Origin: Angomonas deanei
Taxonomy: Eukaryota; Euglenozoa; Kinetoplastea; Trypanosomatida; Trypanosomatidae
Direction of reading: 5' to 3'
DNA: 64,000 nt
Assembly (NCBI GenBank): GCA_903995115.1
Contig: LR877156.1
Span: 372,001 to 436,000 of the forward strand
Part shown: positions 59,574 through 64,000 of the stretch, in pieces
Layout of the letters: the number at the start of each line of letters is the position of its first letter
How positions within the stretch are numbered: the stretch's first letter is position 1
The notes under the pieces: model-generated
Database searches by the model: none
Told to the model about the DNA's origin: nothing
Seen by the model: the letters and a program-made list of their open reading frames with translations, nothing else
Program-made: the position numbers and the translations under genes

Positions 59574-61429
59574 TCACCACTCCACATTATAGATCAGTGA
59601 CAGCCCTAGGTTGGACTCCACGAGCAGCACATCTCCCAGCAGCGAAACACTGGTCACGTAGTGCAGGCACTTCATCCATGGATTGGTGTGATTATCACTG
59701 GCCAGTGGTGGAGCCGACGCCTCGGTCCCTTCGGACTGCACCGAGAACCCAAAGTCCACCGGCCACCGTAATTCCATTCTTTCCTTATGATTATTGTTCG
59801 TACTGTACACCGTGGCGAATGGCTCCTCTGGGGTGTAATGAATGTAATCATTGAGAAAGACGGCGACGTGCTGCCCTGTTTGGCGCTCCAGGAGGACCGT
59901 CTTGTGGTGTTGCTGCGTGGCGATTCGGTATCGGGAGCGGTCGGCAAAACTGTGACGATAGCAGTACAAACTTTCCTTTTCTGTTTCCTGCTGGTCGTGC
60001 TTTGTCTCAGCTGGAAGTTGATTCACCAGTACCGCGTTCAAATCATTGTCAAAGGCGCATTTTACAAAATTTCCTTTTCGATCGGATAAGAAAAATCCCC
60101 CATCGGGGTCGCTTGGCCGAAAGGACACATTCGACATCCCATCCGCACATTTTTGCCGTTTACTGCTGTCCACAAAATTGGTGAACTGCTTTCCCAAAAA
60201 GAAGGACTTATTTTTTTGGTCAGGTTGGTGCAGCTTATTCCATACTTTGGGGTCTATCGTGTAGGACCAACTATTCTTTTTCGTTGTCGTGGTGCGTGTT
60301 AGGTTGGGAGAGTTTGTGTCCCCCGTCTCCTCTTCCGTCGTCTCCTCCTCTCGTTCTCTCTTGATAGTCTTCTTCTTTTTGGTGGTTTCATTCAAATCTA
60401 AGTCCACCACGCATAGCCCCAACTGCGGATCTTGAAAATAAATCAAAAGTTGAAGTGCATTCGCGGGGGAATAGGAAAGAAGATGCAGCGCACTAATGCC
60501 CTCTGATAAAATACACTTTCTCACTTTTTTCGGCCCTTTTCCTTTTCTTTGCGCATATCGCCTCCGTTTTGAATATACGTTTGTAAATATCGCTCCGTAA
60601 AGGCGTCTAACGCGCGTTTCTCCCATCGCAAGTGATAACGGTACTGCCGTTTCTCGTCCAACTCCCACTCGTACAGAAAAAGAATCCCTTTACTCGTACC
60701 GACCAGCAACTGCACGCTATTCTTATGGTCCTGTTGTACCTCCACCACACACGAAACATTAATATTATAAAAAGAGGATTCAATCCTGATTTGACTCACA
60801 CAGGACATATTAAAATTCAAATTGCCACTGTCACTATTATTTTTGTATTGCTCAATACGTAGTAGTGTTAAGTATCGGTCAAACGCTAACACGACATACA
60901 GCACTTCTACACGATTGCCGTTAGAACCGGTCTCCACCCTCCCAAATAGAGTGTCCGTATATTGTTCTTCCACATTCTCATGCACCACGAGAAAATCAAA
61001 AAAGTTATAATACCGCTGAAAGTTACCGTTGTCTAAACCACCCTCGTCACCGGGATTGGTAATCTGGTGTGGCAGGAGACACACCTTCTCCCACTCTGTT
61101 TCACTCGGTTCATCAGTGTACGTCATCTTTCGCAGATAAAAGTACTCCCGATCTAACGCCAAGGAATACAGTTCTCGTCTGCCCTGCCGACGACGGCTCA
61201 AGATGAGCTTGGAAGAGAGAATCAAATAATTCGTCAGATTAGGGTCGCTCTGTATGAGTTCTTCCATCGATACCCCCGTTGGTAAACTGTCCTGCACGCG
61301 GAGGAGCGTGTTCAGGGTGGGGTTGAACCGCCGTAGGTATCCTCCCTGTCGCACTCGGTGGGTGCACTGTACCCGTAACGGCACCGGGGAGGGAGGGAGT
61401 TGCTCTACCGGGGGAGATAGCGAATGCAT
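59574..61429 (-). CDS. Possible beta-propeller protein, apparent frameshift
   Basis: Two overlapping frames, 61429-60521 (302 aa) and 60668-59574 (364 aa), form one gene of about 618 residues. The frame switches in a six-A run (sense strand, 60525-60530). One extra A would join DMRKEKEKGRKK to VRKCILSEGISALHLLSYS without a stop. Strand-rich repeating sequence (VLYVVLAFDRYLTLLRIEQ, VQLLVGTSKGILFLYEWEL, LQLLIYFQDPQLGLCVVDLD, DVLLVESNLGLSLIYNVEW) suggests a beta-propeller of WD40 or similar type, with a Lys/Glu/Thr-rich insert in the middle. Family not recognised. Confidence 0.65.
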
Positions 61430-61785
61430 GAAGATAACTATATATACGATTTATTATTATTATTCTTTTTTTTTTTTTACGTTCTCTTTCCGTTCGCCTC
61501 CTAGCAGACAGGGGGGGCGATAAACGAGAATGATAATAATACTATGCTACCCTGTTCTTTATTCCCCAAAAGCTAAAAAAAGGAAACCATAGAGAAGGAA
61601 AGAAGTTAGTATCGATTCGTCAAACAACCCCATACAGCACGTTCGTCCTACACGCACACAGTTCACCATGCTACAGACAAATATAGTAAAAGATTATACA
61701 GGTATGCCACACGATGGGCTGTGAAGGACAACAGGAAAATAATCATCACAAAAAAAGCGAACGGTTTGCACAACTTCATTTCACT
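61430..61785. other. Intergenic, no gene seen
   Basis: Contains the sense-strand T/C tract for the propeller-like gene's neighbour and AT-rich 3' flank of the pol-kappa-like gene. Nothing else is supportable. Confidence 0.4.
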
Positions 61786-63924
61786 TTACAAAACAACTGT
61801 GCGTTTCGTCACTTTCTTTCCCCCCTTCTTCTTTTTTGTCGTGGAGGATGGACCCACCTTCACTTCTTTTAAAGCGGAAAACAACTTTGGCTCTGACGGT
61901 TGGGTGGCGCCCTTCTTTGCCACCTTACCCCTCCTGCGGCCAGAGGCGGACAATAGATTACCCGTAATGAAGCGGAACGCCGGGGAGTGGCGGAACTGCT
62001 CCCTCGCTTCGGTGAAGGTTTTATTCAGTTCTTCCATCTCTTGCAGCAGACGGGCTGGAAACAGATAACGCTTCACTGGGGTCACCCGCAGACAGACGAG
62101 ATAGATCTTGTGCTCAATCCCATCGGGGTCTATGCCCCCTTTCTGACGGTGTTTCAGGAGTGGACCACGGAGGGCGTGAACGGCATCGCGCATTTCGTCA
62201 TAGTTGTTGGTCGAGTACAACTCTTCCATCGACCTGGGACCACTTCTTTTGAGAATGATCGGCTTCCTGCCGCTGCCCGGGGCAGTAAAGTAAACCTGAC
62301 GTTGAAAAGCGGACCGGAATCGGCCTTTACGGAGGTCCACGTGCACTCCCGCACACTCCAGTCCCTCCGCACACAGACGACTGTGCAGGCGCCACGTCAA
62401 CCGGTCGATCAACTGAACAAAGTCCTCGTCTGACACGAGACGACCGTAGGAGATCATCACGTCTACCGTCGCCCCGCTCTTGAATATTTTGTGAAAGGGC
62501 ACGACAGTGAGGAAGCTCAACCGGAAGGACCGCTCATCGGCGGTGAGGAAGGCAATTTCATTTTTGGCTAAATCTGTCAGATACTTTTCCGTCTGATGAA
62601 ACGCCTCGGTGAGGTGGCGAGAGAGGATGGAACCCTCTAGGGACTTGGTCAGCGCCGTCGCTTTCGCCGCGGTCGCGTCGGTGATGACATCATCGGGGTG
62701 TCGCGCGAGACCTTCGATCATTTCCTCCGGGAAGTGCGAGCGACCGTACACCGCGGCATAACCACACTCAAAGCTCGCGCGCGGGAGGGCGTAATAGAGC
62801 AACTCTCGCTGATGGTAGTAGTCCTCGCACGTCTCTACCCCAAATACCTCTTTTAGGAGGGCCGCAAACGTGGGCCGTATGCCTGGCATTTGAGAAAGTT
62901 TAAACTGGGAGACAAACTGCTTGATGTCTTTCCCTTTCTGTAAGTGGTGGAGAAGCGACCGCACGCACACGGCGTGGTGGCGTTTCTGTTTATCGGACAG
63001 TTGCACCTGTCGAGCGACTTCGGTCTCACACGCTAGTTTGGCCAAAACAGGGGTTGGCGCGACCCCAATGCACACCCGTGCATCCGGCATGCTAGCGAAG
63101 GCACGCATGATGCGGGTGGCCACTTCTGTCGTGACGGACTCAATGGTGAGCGGTTCCCGTTCCCGCTTCGGTGACGGCCGCCCCCGCTGGACCTCCTCTC
63201 CCACATTTAATAGCAGCTTTACGTACTCCTGCCGGAGGTTTTTATCCAGACTGCCGTGCTCTGCGAGGAGTGCCTTGTAATTCTGTTGCACCTTCTCGCA
63301 CTCGTAGTGGAAGCGCTGCACGTTTGGCTTGGCCGCAACAATAAGGGGCGCCAGGATTCGGTACCCACTCACATCGCAGGAGAGTTCGTTTCGATAGGGC
63401 TGAATGACACAAGGGGAGTAGTCCTCTAAAATGTCGTGCACAATCTTCATGATGGCCTCCTCCGCTTTTTTGGAGGTTTGCTGAAAAGGACGCACATACA
63501 GGACATTACCCTTCACCTCGTTGAGCAACATTTCCTCCACGACCGTAAAGTAGTCCACCATCCGCCGCTTCTCCGGCATCGCAAAGGCGCTTAGCTGGAC
63601 GTGACGCTTCAAGCTATAGAGGAGCGTCTCGTCTAGCGTTTCCAGCTGGTGCAGTGGTTTTTCCAGCACGCTACTATCAAAGGTGATGCCTTTCGCCGCC
63701 ATCTCCTCTTCAATGGCGTTGAACTGTGCTTCCAGCTGGACTAAGATTTTAGACCCGTGGATCACACTGATCCGTCGGGGTCCTCGCTTGTACTGCTTAC
63801 CCCACTGTTTTTCTAAATTGCGGACGGTGTCGAACGAAACACTGTTTGCTCGTTTAGGGACAGGAACTTTCTCTCGAGAAGTTGCAAAGAGTCGTCTGGT
63901 AGGGAGGAAGAAGCCTCGCCTCAT
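61786..63924 (-). CDS. Degenerate Y-family (pol kappa-like) protein, mitochondrial-type presequence
   Basis: 712 residues. MRRGFFLPTRRLFATSREK is a typical mitochondrial presequence. Comparison by eye with human POLK gives ungapped blocks. MVDYFTVVEEMLLNEVKG matches MDAFYAAVEMRDNPELKD. ILEDYSPCVIQPYRNELS matches ILADYDPNFMAMSLDEAY. CIGVAPTPVLAKLACE matches SAGIAPNTMLAKVCSD. MPGIRPTFAALLKEVFGVETCEDYYHQRELL matches the helix-hairpin-helix. At the POLK metal ligands D107, D198 and E199 it has R121, N179 and E180. About 50 residues of the fingers, between blocks 1 and 2, are missing. A little-finger-like region and a Lys-rich tail follow. Probably a non-catalytic DNA- or RNA-binding pseudo-polymerase. 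Confidence 0.75.
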   Translation of the reverse strand: MRRGFFLPTRRLFATSREKVPVPKRANSVSFDTVRNLEKQWGKQYKRGPRRISVIHGSKILVQLEAQFNAIEEEMAAKGITFDSSVLEKPLHQLETLDETLLYSLKRHVQLSAFAMPEKRRMVDYFTVVEEMLLNEVKGNVLYVRPFQQTSKKAEEAIMKIVHDILEDYSPCVIQPYRNELSCDVSGYRILAPLIVAAKPNVQRFHYECEKVQQNYKALLAEHGSLDKNLRQEYVKLLLNVGEEVQRGRPSPKREREPLTIESVTTEVATRIMRAFASMPDARVCIGVAPTPVLAKLACETEVARQVQLSDKQKRHHAVCVRSLLHHLQKGKDIKQFVSQFKLSQMPGIRPTFAALLKEVFGVETCEDYYHQRELLYYALPRASFECGYAAVYGRSHFPEEMIEGLARHPDDVITDATAAKATALTKSLEGSILSRHLTEAFHQTEKYLTDLAKNEIAFLTADERSFRLSFLTVVPFHKIFKSGATVDVMISYGRLVSDEDFVQLIDRLTWRLHSRLCAEGLECAGVHVDLRKGRFRSAFQRQVYFTAPGSGRKPIILKRSGPRSMEELYSTNNYDEMRDAVHALRGPLLKHRQKGGIDPDGIEHKIYLVCLRVTPVKRYLFPARLLQEMEELNKTFTEAREQFRHSPAFRFITGNLLSASGRRRGKVAKKGATQPSEPKLFSALKEVKVGPSSTTKKKKGGKKVTKRTVVL

Positions 63925-64000
63925 TTTTTTCTTTCCCTGTAGTGCACTACAAAGATTACTAGTGACACTGACAAATAAAAAAGGGAAATATATGTGTTTG

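Overview
The window is nuclear DNA of a kinetoplastid protist. All supported genes (33 loci) lie on the minus strand, none shows an intron, and each is preceded on the sense strand by a polypyrimidine run and an AG. This is the layout of a polycistronic unit resolved by spliced-leader trans-splicing. Diagnostic genes are a fused DHFR-thymidylate synthase, leishmanolysin (GP63) metalloproteases, an eIF4A-III, a PRMT7-like methyltransferase and an amastin-like protein. The species cannot be named from the sequence; a five-gene copine array hints at a non-model kinetoplastid, but that is inference.

Region 1 (1-22,338) is a mixed tandem array of two unrelated surface or secreted families. Family A (my label) is an orphan secreted protein of about 420-448 aa: four full copies, one cut by the left window edge, and one 5' half inside a chimera. 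GP63 has two intact 808-aa copies, one frame-disrupted copy, and a 3' half fused to family A. The GP63 proteins here have a transmembrane segment and a cytoplasmic tail of 37-aa (111-bp) repeats. All array genes carry a related 3'-flank hairpin. All family A genes share a predicted 35-nt 5' leader with palindromes. Three near-identical spacers of about 650 bp show recent duplication.

Region 2 (22,822-32,851) holds single-copy genes: a small membrane protein, a kelch protein, a Ser-rich acidic protein, a Tim21-like protein, an oxoglutarate-carrier-like mitochondrial carrier, PRMT7-like and DHFR-TS. Region 3 (33,230-41,608) is five tandem copines with a mosaic pattern of differences, the mark of gene conversion. 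Region 4 (41,861-63,924) holds a plasma-membrane-type syntaxin, hypothetical proteins, eIF4A-III, an amastin-like 8-TM protein, a coiled-coil protein, two DUF423/TMEM256 proteins, a tandem AAA+ ATPase, a possible propeller protein, and a degenerate pol-kappa-like protein with a mitochondrial-type presequence that has lost two of three catalytic carboxylates and the fingers region.

Three single-copy genes are each split by an apparent one-base shift at a homopolymer or purine run (about 25.33, 28.40 and 60.53 kb). This fits sequencing or assembly errors better than decay. The best candidates for undescribed biology are the orphan family A array with its shared RNA hairpin, the A-GP63 chimera, and the pol-kappa pseudoenzyme.
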